Shown: one piece after another, positions 1 to 6,548 of the stretch
Layout of the letters: every line of letters begins with the position of its first letter
Numbering within the stretch: the stretch's first letter is position 1
DNA from: Desulfobacteraceae bacterium
Lineage (GTDB): Bacteria; Desulfobacterota; Desulfobacteria; Desulfobacterales; UBA5616
Reading direction: 5' to 3'
DNA length: 8,699 nucleotides
NCBI GenBank assembly: GCA_030620375.1
Contig: JAUXEW010000110.1
Coordinates: 1-8,699, forward strand
Program-made: the position numbers and the translations under genes
Notes under the pieces: generated by a model
The model's database searches: none
Told to the model about the DNA's origin: nothing
What the model saw: the letters and a program-made list of their open reading frames with translations, nothing else

Positions 1-384
1 CAATGGATTGACAATCCCGGGACATCTATACGGAATCCCTTGGATATGGCCAGTTCGTTTTTTATTCTTGATAATCACAAGCCGCTCTTTAAGCGACTCG
101 ATTTAGAAGCAAACATCGACATCATTGGTGTGGTTATGGCCATAGAATACATGGGTGTCGCAGGAAGAAAGGCGAGCGAGATAGCCAATTACGTTCTTAA
201 TGTTCTGACTTTGGCGTTTGAAGAAGTCAAAAAACCAATCATAATTGTCTTTCCGGAAACCATAAGGGCAAAGGTCAGGCTTGACTTAGAAAGAAAGATC
301 ACTAAAGCTGGATATCCGGTATTTCCCAGTGTTGAACGCTGTACGCGCGCAATGAATAATGTCATGTGGTTGAACAGAGGTTAG
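1..384 (+). CDS. NDP-forming acyl-CoA synthetase alpha-type, C-terminal fragment (5' end outside window)
   Basis: The frame is open from base 1 to a TAG stop at 382-384, giving 127 visible residues; the Met at 40 is internal, not the start. The fragment aligns by eye with the C-terminal part of the acyl-CoA synthetase at 2077-3555. Both carry a WIxNP...SIR..D motif at the start of the last flavodoxin-like domain (here QWIDNPGTSIRNPLDM), then a KP-(hydrophobic)-PE strand (KKPIIIVFPE), then an AGxPxxPxxxR..A end (AGYPVFPSVERCTRAM). It is therefore the last succinyl-CoA-ligase-like domain of a CoA-binding protein that makes acyl-CoA from acid, CoA and ATP or ADP-linked phosphate. The catalytic His region and CoA-binding domain are outside the window, so neither activity nor substrate can be judged. 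It ends shortly after this domain, with no ATP-grasp domain attached at its C-terminus. Confidence 0.8.
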   Translation, partial: QWIDNPGTSIRNPLDMASSFFILDNHKPLFKRLDLEANIDIIGVVMAIEYMGVAGRKASEIANYVLNVLTLAFEEVKKPIIIVFPETIRAKVRLDLERKITKAGYPVFPSVERCTRAMNNVMWLNRG

Positions 385-703
385 TCCTTGTGTCCTATGC
401 CTTCCACCTTGCTCAACCCTATAGTTGCATAAATAACATGACAAAATAGGTTTAAAAGCAATAATTACAAACCATTCAACCTTTTTTAACTGTTATGCTG
501 GAATGAACTCCATATGGCATCAAAGAAATCAGTGAAAAGCAGCCATGTTATTTACCCTACGGGAAAGCCGATGGCACTGCACCTCCAGCGTTGTCAAGGG
601 ATTGCGGTAAATTACTACAGCTGCACCCTTGACGCCTCGGATCTGCAGTACCCTCGACTTTTGCAACGTCAGGGTCAATTGAGGTTCCGGTTTATCCGTG
701 TTC

Positions 704-716
704 GGTTTAGTAAACC
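704..716. promoter_or_regulatory. 13-nt palindrome upstream of MFS gene (possible operator)
   Basis: GGTTTA-G-TAAACC is a perfect inverted repeat with a single central base, 38 bp before the ATG at 755. The size and position suit a dimeric repressor or activator site for the transporter and synthetase transcript. No second copy or adjacent regulator gene was found in the window, so this is only a candidate. Confidence 0.2.
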
Positions 717-743
717 ATTTTTAATGGCCACACAATAGAAGAT

Positions 744-749
744 GGAGAG
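744..749 (+). promoter_or_regulatory. Ribosome binding site deciding the MFS start
   Basis: GGAGAG stands 5 nt before the ATG at 755 but only 2 nt before the in-frame GTG at 752. The ATG is therefore the better start. Confidence 0.6.
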
Positions 750-754
750 TTGTG

Positions 755-2017
755 ATGAGCAGAATATATTATGGCTGGTGGATCGTGCTGGCGGCTTTCA
801 GTACGCTTTTCGTTTGTGCGGGAATCGGCTTTTTCACGCTTCCGGTGTTTTTAAAATACATTTCAGCCGATATGAATTGGGGCCGTGACAGCCTTTCCAA
901 TGCCGCTGCTTTATCAGCACTGACGGCCGGTTTTGTGACGCCTGTAATCGGTTACCTCATTGACCGGTTCGGCACAAGGGCCGTCATGATGATCGGTGTG
1001 CTGATTCTCTCCACCAGCTTTTTCGTTTTAGCACGAATCCAGACCACTTACCAAATTTATATCATATTTTTTTCTATCGGGATCGGCATGGCGGCGACAA
1101 CGCTTCTTCCCTGCCAGACACTAATTTCCCGATGGTTTGAGAAAAGAAGAGGCCGGGCAATGGGCATTATCGCTGTTGCCAACGGTCTCGGCGGTGTGGT
1201 GTGGATGAACATATCCGATTTTCTGATCCAGACCAGGGGATGGCGAAATGCATATGAGATATTGGGTATTATCATCGCCGTCATTTCATTGCCGCTTATC
1301 TGGTTCATTATCCGCAATTCGCCCAAATCAATGGGGCTTCCGGTCGATGGATATTTTGAATTTTCGTCGGTTAGCGGATCGACGGAGTCCGGAACATTGG
1401 CCGGCGTTGAGGAAGAAGTCGGCTACACCTTAAAAGAGGCACTGCGGACGATAAGTTTCTGGCTGATATTCTGCGCCACTTTCTTCGTGATGTTTGCTGC
1501 TTCAGGTTTCGGCCTGCATATCGTGGCTTTCCTTTCGGATTCCGGATTTACCTCCCGCGGTGCGACGATGGTTTGGAGTATCAGTCTGGGCATCAGTATT
1601 GCCGGCCGGTTTACATTTGGATTTATTTCGGAACACTATCCAAAACGCTATATGGCTTCGATTGCGAACCTATCTCGTTCGGTCAGTATACTATTGTTTG
1701 TTCTTTTTGCACTTCAGTTTGTACCCCAAGGTGTTGCCGTCCTCCAGCTGGTCATTTTGTATGGTTTAGGCCAGGGGTGTAATGCCGTCATTAACCCGCT
1801 ATTGGTCGGTGAGACCTTTGGAGTGAAAGCCTTTGGAAAACTGATGGGACTTCTTGGGATTCCCTTTACCATGGGAGCCGCATTGGGCCAGGCATCGGGC
1901 GGCTGGCTTTTTGAATGGCAGCATAATTATCATATTGCGTTTGGTGCCTTTGCGCTGTCATTTCTCTTGGCAGGGATCTTCGTTTTTTTTGCCAAACCAC
2001 TTGTGAAAATCCGGTAA
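755..2017 (+). CDS. MFS transporter, oxalate/formate antiporter or monocarboxylate-like
   Basis: A 420-residue integral inner-membrane carrier of the major facilitator superfamily. About twelve hydrophobic segments fall in two blocks separated by a hydrophilic loop at roughly residues 187-230. The N-terminal YYGWWIV segment, the MFS motif-A-like loop GYLIDRFGTR (66-75), the WFEKRRGRAMGI motif (127-138) and RGWRNAY (161-167) are typical of the OFA/MCT-like branch, whose known members move oxalate, formate, lactate or other monocarboxylates. The length is normal for the family. The ATG at 755 is preferred over a GTG one codon earlier because of ribosome-binding-site spacing. The acyl-CoA synthetase follows 59 bp later on the same strand, so I infer uptake or exchange of a carboxylate that the synthetase then activates. 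The substrate cannot be read from the sequence. Confidence 0.9.
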   Translation: MSRIYYGWWIVLAAFSTLFVCAGIGFFTLPVFLKYISADMNWGRDSLSNAAALSALTAGFVTPVIGYLIDRFGTRAVMMIGVLILSTSFFVLARIQTTYQIYIIFFSIGIGMAATTLLPCQTLISRWFEKRRGRAMGIIAVANGLGGVVWMNISDFLIQTRGWRNAYEILGIIIAVISLPLIWFIIRNSPKSMGLPVDGYFEFSSVSGSTESGTLAGVEEEVGYTLKEALRTISFWLIFCATFFVMFAASGFGLHIVAFLSDSGFTSRGATMVWSISLGISIAGRFTFGFISEHYPKRYMASIANLSRSVSILLFVLFALQFVPQGVAVLQLVILYGLGQGCNAVINPLLVGETFGVKAFGKLMGLLGIPFTMGAALGQASGGWLFEWQHNYHIAFGAFALSFLLAGIFVFFAKPLVKIR

Positions 2018-2060
2018 GAACGAAATAGGATCGATTGGATCGATATCAATGAATGTTCGG

Positions 2061-2068
2061 AAAGGAGA
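2061..2068 (+). promoter_or_regulatory. Strong Shine-Dalgarno deciding the synthetase start
   Basis: AAAGGAGA, containing a perfect AAGGAG at 2062-2067, ends 8 nt before the ATG at 2077. The in-frame ATG at 2053 lies upstream of it with no comparable site, so translation most likely begins at 2077. Confidence 0.75.
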
Positions 2069-2076
2069 CATCGTTA

Positions 2077-3555
2077 ATGACACCCCATCCGTTAGAAGGA
2101 ATTTTCCATCCTAAATCGATTGCAGTGATTGGTGCTACTTCAAATCCGAATACCGGCGCCTTTGGGTTTACCGAGTCTCTCATAGAGTATGGTTACCGGG
2201 GAAAAATCTACCCCGTAAACCCCAGGCACACGGAAATATTAGGAATTAAGGCATATCCGAATATTAAAGATGTTCCCGGACCCGTAGATTATGTGATTTC
2301 TTGTGTACCTGCACCTGCAGTTTTAGACATGATAGCGGATTGTTCACAAAAGGGTGTTAAAACGATTCACCTTTTTACGGCTCGCTTTAGCGAAACCGGA
2401 CGCGAAGAAGGAGTCGAACTTGAGCGGGAGGTGTTGCAAGCGGCAAAAAGAGGTGGAATTCGCATTATCGGTCCCAACTGTATGGGGCTTTATTATCCGA
2501 AGGAGGGAATATCATTTTGCGATGCCATGCCCAAGAAAAGCGGCACGACAGGTCTTATATCTCAAAGCGGCCAGATGGCGGAAGAGGTCGGGCGGTACGC
2601 GGCTTTGCGGGCGGTTTATTTGAGCAAAGCAATTAGTTATGGAAATGCCATTGATTTTAACGAGTGTGATTTTTTAGAGTACTTTTCCCAAGACCCGGAT
2701 ACCAATGTCATTTTGATGTATGTGGAAGGCGTTCGAAACGGCAAGCGATTTTTAAAGTTATTGCAGCATGCAACTGCTATTAAACCGGTAATCATTCTTA
2801 AAGGCGGTAAGGGAGAGTCGGGAACACGAATGGCATCATCGCATACGGCATCGTTGGCCGGGTCACGAAAGATATGGGAAAGCCTGATTTATCAGGCCGG
2901 AGCAGTTTCTGCAGAAAGCCTTGAAGAATTGATTGATCTGGCGGCTTCCTTCACCTATCTGCCGCCGATTTTAGGTTTAAACGTGGGCGTAGCCGGCGGT
3001 GGCGGAGGGGCAAGCGTTCTGGCCGCGGATCAATGTGAAGCGGCAGGGCTCAATGTTATCCCCCTTCCTGCTGAGATCCGAGATGAGTTAAAAAGAAAAG
3101 GGAGTAAAATATGGGACTGGATTGGTAATCCTGTGGATATGTCAATCCGGGATCGCGTTGATTTCGTACCGGGCGATACTTTGCAGATGATGGCAAAAAA
3201 TAAAAATTTTGATATGCTGATCGCCCTTATGAATGATCCGCATCACAAACGGCAGAAGGGAACCACGGCTGAATCTTATTTGGAACAGTTTAACCTTGAA
3301 GCGCAAAAAGATAAACCGATGCTCGCTGTGATACCGGAAAAGAGCCTGGGCGCTGACGAGTTTGATCATTGGAGCTGGAAGGTTGTGTGCGAAGTACGGA
3401 CAAAATTAATCGAAGCCGGCATACCATTTTATCCCACCGCTGTCCGGGCGGCCACGGCGGCAAGAAAGCTGGTTGGGTACTATCAAGAAAGAGAACAGTC
3501 AGTGCGTGAACGAAAACTGCCGATTTCTCCAATTAGCGCTGAAAAGCTTCACTAA
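2077..3555 (+). CDS. NDP-forming acyl-CoA synthetase, alpha-type (CoA-binding plus two ligase domains)
   Basis: A 492-residue cytosolic protein of the acetate-CoA ligase (ADP-forming) alpha-subunit family. Domains in order: a CoA-binding Rossmann domain at about 5-125, opening with IFHPKSIAVIGATSNPN; a first succinyl-CoA-ligase flavodoxin-like domain at about 140-290, with GPNCMGLYYP (Cys 135), GLISQSGQMAEE and SSHTASLAGS; and a second flavodoxin-like domain from about 300, opening with GVAGGGGGASV. His 256 in SSHTASLAGS matches the His that family members phosphorylate during catalysis. The family joins a carboxylic acid to CoA through acyl-phosphate and phosphohistidine steps but needs an ATP-grasp beta domain. 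None is fused here and none is encoded in the window, so a partner subunit must be elsewhere if the enzyme works in the usual way. The start at 2077 is chosen for its Shine-Dalgarno. It follows the MFS gene closely and is probably co-transcribed with it. The acyl substrate is unknown. Confidence 0.88.
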   Translation: MTPHPLEGIFHPKSIAVIGATSNPNTGAFGFTESLIEYGYRGKIYPVNPRHTEILGIKAYPNIKDVPGPVDYVISCVPAPAVLDMIADCSQKGVKTIHLFTARFSETGREEGVELEREVLQAAKRGGIRIIGPNCMGLYYPKEGISFCDAMPKKSGTTGLISQSGQMAEEVGRYAALRAVYLSKAISYGNAIDFNECDFLEYFSQDPDTNVILMYVEGVRNGKRFLKLLQHATAIKPVIILKGGKGESGTRMASSHTASLAGSRKIWESLIYQAGAVSAESLEELIDLAASFTYLPPILGLNVGVAGGGGGASVLAADQCEAAGLNVIPLPAEIRDELKRKGSKIWDWIGNPVDMSIRDRVDFVPGDTLQMMAKNKNFDMLIALMNDPHHKRQKGTTAESYLEQFNLEAQKDKPMLAVIPEKSLGADEFDHWSWKVVCEVRTKLIEAGIPFYPTAVRAATAARKLVGYYQEREQSVRERKLPISPISAEKLH

Positions 3556-3558
3556 AGT

Positions 3559-3608
3559 GCCTGCGTCAGGCTCCCCATGAGAGCTCGCGGAGAGAGCCAG
3601 GGGATTTT
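3559..3608. terminator. Possible hairpins between convergent genes
   Basis: The 82-bp gap between two convergent stop codons holds GCCTG-CGT-CAGGC (3559-3571) and, overlapping it, TCCCC (3572-3576) facing GGGGA (3600-3604) with smaller internal pairings (GCTC 3583-3586 with GAGC 3594-3597). The plus-strand side is followed by only four T residues and the minus side by none. This is the expected place for a terminator, but the structure is weak. Confidence 0.3.
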
Positions 3609-3637
3609 CGGAATATTTAAACATATCCCTCACGACA

Positions 3638-4819
3638 TCAGTCAAAGGCCCGTATGCCGATGGCCTCGCGTCCGATGACCAATTTCTGTATCTGGGTGGT
3701 TCCGTCAGGAATGGTCAGCGATCTGGCATCTCTTAAATATCTTTCAACGGCGTAGTTCTCATCTATCCCCCTTGCACCGTGAATCTGTAAAGCCTTTGAA
3801 GCTACTCGAACGGCGGCTTCACATGCATACCCTTTCGCGATTGATGACTCCAAACGGGCTCTTTTCCCCTGATCGATGAGTTGCCAGGCGCGATAAGTGA
3901 GAAAACGTGATGCGTCTGTTTCGGTTATCATATCCGCGATCATTTCCTGGACCATCTGAAAGCCGCCGATGGGTCTGCCGAACTGTTCCCGCTGGCGCAC
4001 ATAATCGATTGAAGCATCAACAGCGGCCTGGCAGATGCCTACAGCCAGAACCGACATTGTGGAGCGAGCAGATTCAAAGGCGGCCATCATGTTCTTATAG
4101 CCGGAACGGGATTCTCCCTGGTTTCCCGTACCGCCGAATCCGCTGATGACGTTTTCATCCGGAACCCGGCAGTCCTTAAAAAACAATTCTGATGTAGGAA
4201 ACGCACGCCAGCCGATTTTATGCAGCTCCCGATGTTCAAAAGGAGAAACCTCCCTTTCTACCAGCACCATGGATATCCCCATCTGACCTTTCCCGCTATC
4301 CGTAATTGCCAAAACATTAACCACATCCGCCACACTTCCGTTGGAAATCCAGGTTTTGCTGCCGTTTAGAATCCATTCATCACCATCCTTAACCGCCCGT
4401 GTTTTGATGGAAGCGGCATTGGATCCTGCATCCGGTTCCGTGATAGCCGCACAACCGATGAGCTCTCCTTTTTGTGTTCGTGTAAGAAATTTTTCCATAA
4501 AATATGGCGAAGAAACCGCAACCATATTGGCTGATGAAGCAATCCATATGCTCGCCGCCAGCCCTGACCAGACGCGGGAAAGCTCTTCAATGAGCATTGC
4601 CATGGTGGTGGCATCCAATCCTTTTCCGTTATACTCCTTGGGAACCATGCCGTTATAGTAGCCGAACGGCATCAGCTTTTTAATGAACCCTACCAGCTCT
4701 TCTCTTGTCAATGGTCCTTTAAGATCCCGCTCATTGGCAATCGGGGCGATCTCTGTTTCTAAGAATTCGCGAACCTCATTTTTCAGCTTTTTTTGTGCCT
4801 CCGTAAATTCAAAATCCAT
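3638..4819 (-). CDS. Acyl-CoA dehydrogenase family protein with Asp at the catalytic Glu position
   Basis: A 393-residue FAD-dependent acyl-CoA dehydrogenase of normal length. The N-terminal helical domain is at about 4-105. The middle beta domain carries the flavin signature AITEPDAGSN (116-124 region) and KTWISNGSVAD. The C-terminal helical domain has REQFGRPIGGFQMVQEM and QIHGARGIDENYAVERYLRDAR. Family members oxidise an acyl-CoA at the alpha and beta carbons and pass electrons to ETF. The usual C-terminal catalytic base, the Glu of (Y/M)EG(T/S)xQIQ, is Asp 372 here (IPDGTTQIQ), while the neighbouring paralogue keeps Glu. The flavin signature also ends in Asn rather than Asp. The ATG at 4819 is chosen because GAGGA lies 8 nt upstream; the longer frame would need a TTG at 4834 that overlaps that site. 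It lies 117 bp downstream of the second dehydrogenase on the same strand, perhaps in one transcript. The substrate is not determinable. Confidence 0.9.
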   Translation of the reverse strand: MDFEFTEAQKKLKNEVREFLETEIAPIANERDLKGPLTREELVGFIKKLMPFGYYNGMVPKEYNGKGLDATTMAMLIEELSRVWSGLAASIWIASSANMVAVSSPYFMEKFLTRTQKGELIGCAAITEPDAGSNAASIKTRAVKDGDEWILNGSKTWISNGSVADVVNVLAITDSGKGQMGISMVLVEREVSPFEHRELHKIGWRAFPTSELFFKDCRVPDENVISGFGGTGNQGESRSGYKNMMAAFESARSTMSVLAVGICQAAVDASIDYVRQREQFGRPIGGFQMVQEMIADMITETDASRFLTYRAWQLIDQGKRARLESSIAKGYACEAAVRVASKALQIHGARGIDENYAVERYLRDARSLTIPDGTTQIQKLVIGREAIGIRAFD

Positions 4820-4827
4820 GGTGCAAT

Positions 4828-4832
4828 TCCTC
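4828..4832 (-). promoter_or_regulatory. Ribosome binding site deciding the start of the downstream dehydrogenase
   Basis: On the minus strand GAGGA stands 8 nt before the ATG at 4819. It overlaps the alternative TTG start at 4834, which argues against the longer reading. Confidence 0.6.
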
Positions 4833-4936
4833 AAGTCTATAGTAAATTGTCAAAAATATGTTCCCTTTAGCAAATGTCGTGAATGATTTCGTTTAAGGCG
4901 ATTAGCTGTTTGAGCCCGTTAGAGTGTTTCCGCCGC

Positions 4937-6100
4937 TTAATGCAGGGCGGAAAGCCCTAATATTTCCCGGGCAACGAGCAATTGTTGGATTTGAGTGCTC
5001 CCTTCCATTACGGTAAGGCAGTGAGCATCCCGGTAATGCCGTTCCATGGGGAATTCGTCCGAGTAACCGTAGGCACCGTGAATCTGGATTGCCTTAGAGG
5101 TAACGTCAACCGTCATTTCCGAAATATATGCCTTGGCCATGGCAATTTCTTTGGGACAGCGTATCCCGTCATCCAGCATCTTAAAGGCCCGGAAGCAGAG
5201 TAGTTTGGCGGCATCTAGACCGGTTGCCATTTCCGCAATCATCTGCTGAATCATTTGAAATTGACCGATGGGTTTTCCAAATTGCTCTCTTTGTTTCGCA
5301 TATGTAACAGAAGTCTCAAGCGACGCTTCCGCAATTCCGATAGCAACGGCCGAGATGTGGCACTTTTCTTCATTTAGCACCTGCTTAATCAGGTTCAACC
5401 CTTCTCCCCGAGGACTTATAAGGTTTTCTATAGGCACATGACAGTCCTTAAATTCAAGTTTTGCTGTGGAAAGCGCTTTAAGCCCCATTTTCGGTATTTC
5501 ATCGGCAGTATAGGGTGATACGTCCCTCTCCACCAAAATGAGTCCTAGAGAATTTTGGCCTTGTGCAGATTCACTGATATTTGTGATCAACAAGACCAAG
5601 TCCGCTATTGAACCATTGGAAATCCATGTTTTTGTTCCGTTTATAATATAATGCTCCCCGTCAGGTACGGCCGTGGTTCGAATACCGGACAGGTCGGTTC
5701 CGGCCCATGGCTCGGTCAATGCTATGCAGCCGGTTTTCTCGGCGTGGAGCAGCGGGGATAGAACTCTTTTGATAATGTCCTTATTTTTAGAACTCAAAAT
5801 CACAGATATGGCATTCGATGTGGTGGCTGAAATTGCCCCAAGGGAGGCCCACGCCTTCCCCAATTCCATTAAAATAATTCCTGCCTCTGTATAACTCAAT
5901 TCCGGACCGCCATTTTTCTCCGGGGTAAGAGAGCCGATATATCCGAACGGAATCAGACTTGTTAAAAGGCGACGTGCGTGTTCCGTTGACAATGGCCCTT
6001 TTTGATCTTCTTCGCTTGCAACGGAAATGATTTTGTCCTTTAGATACTCTCGAACTGAATTTTGGAGCATCTTTTCTTCGCTAGTAAAATTAAATTCCAT
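4937..6100 (-). CDS. Acyl-CoA dehydrogenase family protein
   Basis: A 387-residue FAD-dependent acyl-CoA dehydrogenase, complete and of normal length. The N-terminal helical domain is at about 4-105. The flavin signature ALTEPWAGTD (117-126) is followed by NGTKTWISNGSIAD in the beta domain. The C-terminal domain has REQFGKPIGQFQMIQQM and QIHGAYGYSDEFPMERHYRDAH. The catalytic base Glu 366 is present in VMEGSTQIQ. It is clearly paralogous to the gene at 3638-4819: both start with M(D/E)F(E/N)FT and share a KGPL...PFGY block near residues 34-55. The pair may be successive enzymes or subunits of one mixed oligomer, since some family members for branched or aromatic substrates work as two different subunits; that is inference. 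The ATG at 6100 has GGAG 6 nt upstream; a TTG four codons earlier overlaps that site. No promoter was convincingly found on its strand. Confidence 0.9.
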   Translation of the reverse strand: MEFNFTSEEKMLQNSVREYLKDKIISVASEEDQKGPLSTEHARRLLTSLIPFGYIGSLTPEKNGGPELSYTEAGIILMELGKAWASLGAISATTSNAISVILSSKNKDIIKRVLSPLLHAEKTGCIALTEPWAGTDLSGIRTTAVPDGEHYIINGTKTWISNGSIADLVLLITNISESAQGQNSLGLILVERDVSPYTADEIPKMGLKALSTAKLEFKDCHVPIENLISPRGEGLNLIKQVLNEEKCHISAVAIGIAEASLETSVTYAKQREQFGKPIGQFQMIQQMIAEMATGLDAAKLLCFRAFKMLDDGIRCPKEIAMAKAYISEMTVDVTSKAIQIHGAYGYSDEFPMERHYRDAHCLTVMEGSTQIQQLLVAREILGLSALH

Positions 6101-6106
6101 ATCTTT

Positions 6107-6110
6107 CTCC
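6107..6110 (-). promoter_or_regulatory. Ribosome binding site deciding the start of the upstream dehydrogenase
   Basis: On the minus strand GGAG lies 6 nt before the ATG at 6100. It falls inside the extra codons that a TTG start would add, favouring the ATG. Confidence 0.6.
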
Positions 6111-6306
6111 AAAAAATTCGAACCTAATCCGAGCGTTTTAAATTTCGGAAATGGTTAAACATAATAATATTTTTAAGGAATCCGGTCGGTTTGAATTTCC
6201 AAAATGTAAAACCTTTCGGGATTTCCAGTTTTACCCAAGTTTCGTACCCTAAATTAAAAGTAAATCCTTTAAGGAGCGGTGCGTGATTCACTCCCCTTAA
6301 AACAGG

Positions 6307-6379
6307 CTGCTTTACAGCAATGTTAGAGTGCGAAACTTGAACATTTACCATATGAAAATTTGACATATATGTAAAGCAG
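6307..6379. repeat. 10-bp inverted repeat pair
   Basis: CTGCTTTACA at 6307-6316 is perfectly complementary to TGTAAAGCAG at 6370-6379, with 53 bp between them. It could be the foot of a long stem in RNA or the ends of a very small element. No flanking target duplication was seen. Confidence 0.4.
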
Positions 6380-6389
6380 GAATAATTAT
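6360..6389 (+). promoter_or_regulatory. Weak candidate promoter (upstream TTGACA)
   Basis: TTGACA at 6360-6365 is followed after 18 nt by AATTAT (6384-6389, four of six matches to TATAAT). It would point toward the hairpin cluster. It lies within a 10-bp AATTTGACAT direct repeat whose second copy forms the box at 6408. Confidence 0.25.
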
Positions 6390-6407
6390 CGCTTGATAGT
6401 GTCCAAT

Positions 6408-6436
6408 TTGACATGAAATTGTTTTTCAGTTATATC
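6408..6436 (+). promoter_or_regulatory. Candidate sigma-70 promoter ahead of the hairpin cluster
   Basis: A perfect -35 TTGACA (6408-6413), an exact 17-nt spacer and a -10-like TATATC (6431-6436, four of six). Transcription would begin near 6443, just before the first hairpin at 6454, and could run to the terminator at 6537-6562. Confidence 0.4.
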
Positions 6437-6548
6437 CCATTGCAAGTAAATTACCACCCGCACAGCGGGTGGCTTTCCTTTCCCGCAAAGCGGGAAAAAA
6501 GGGGGGCACGCCAGTGCCTCAAAGTTTCAGTTTTATCCCGGTGCGAAG
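6424..6548 (+). repeat. Imperfect 23/24-nt direct repeat around the hairpins
   Basis: The segment 6424-6446 recurs at 6525-6548. The core TTTCAGTTATATCCC against TTTCAGTTTTATCCC matches at 14 of 15 positions; the extended match is about 20 of 24, with one gap. The copies start 101 bp apart and bracket three hairpins. This looks like two copies of a repeated module, the second keeping its hairpin. Confidence 0.5.

Larger units (their letters stand above)
385..754. other. Intergenic region with no convincing gene; possible repeat remnant
   Basis: About 370 bp between the synthetase fragment and the MFS gene. The first part (385-510) is AT-rich. A perfect 11-bp inverted repeat joins 430-440 with 544-554 (TAAATAACATG and its complement). 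From about 560 to 700 the GC content rises and several frames are open, including a plus-strand frame at 514-738 and a minus-strand frame of about 65 codons ending at 529. None matches a family I recognise, and the minus-strand frame has no plausible start. A perfect 13-nt palindrome, GGTTTAGTAAACC, lies at 704-716, about 40 bp before the MFS start, where an operator could sit. I see no clear sigma-70 promoter for the MFS gene. The patch could be a decayed mobile element or a dispersed repeat. Confidence 0.4.

Noticed and set aside
593..633. TCAAGGG and CCCTTGA complementary pair as a hairpin
   Set aside because: Short stem with a loop of over 20 nt and no associated T run; likely chance.
540..690. 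Fleeting resemblance of a minus-strand translation to the KVEG...P...G..C region of molybdopterin oxidoreductases
   Set aside because: Only a handful of residues match, cysteine spacing is off, and stops follow quickly; insufficient to call a pseudogene.
529..729. Minus-strand open frame of about 65 codons overlapping the previous one
   Set aside because: No ATG near its beginning, no ribosome binding site, no family match that I can recognise.
514..738. Plus-strand open frame of 74 codons starting at an ATG
   Set aside because: Weak ribosome binding site, no recognisable domain, and an equally open frame on the other strand; treated as noncoding or repeat sequence.
1057..1326. Minus-strand and alternate-frame ORFs inside the MFS, synthetase, dehydrogenase and amidohydrolase genes
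   Set aside because: All overlap strongly supported genes in other frames and show no domain of their own.
2053..2076. Longer N-terminus for the acyl-CoA synthetase from the ATG at 2053
   Set aside because: The strong Shine-Dalgarno lies downstream of that ATG, correctly spaced for the ATG at 2077.
6206..6234. GTAAAAC and GTTTTAC complementary pair
   Set aside because: Only 7 AT-rich base pairs around a 15-nt loop; too weak to list as a feature.
6124..6414. Minus-strand open frame of 96 codons
   Set aside because: No Shine-Dalgarno ahead of the ATG, unusual aromatic-rich composition with an internal repeat, and overlap with inverted repeats; more likely chance or repeat-derived.
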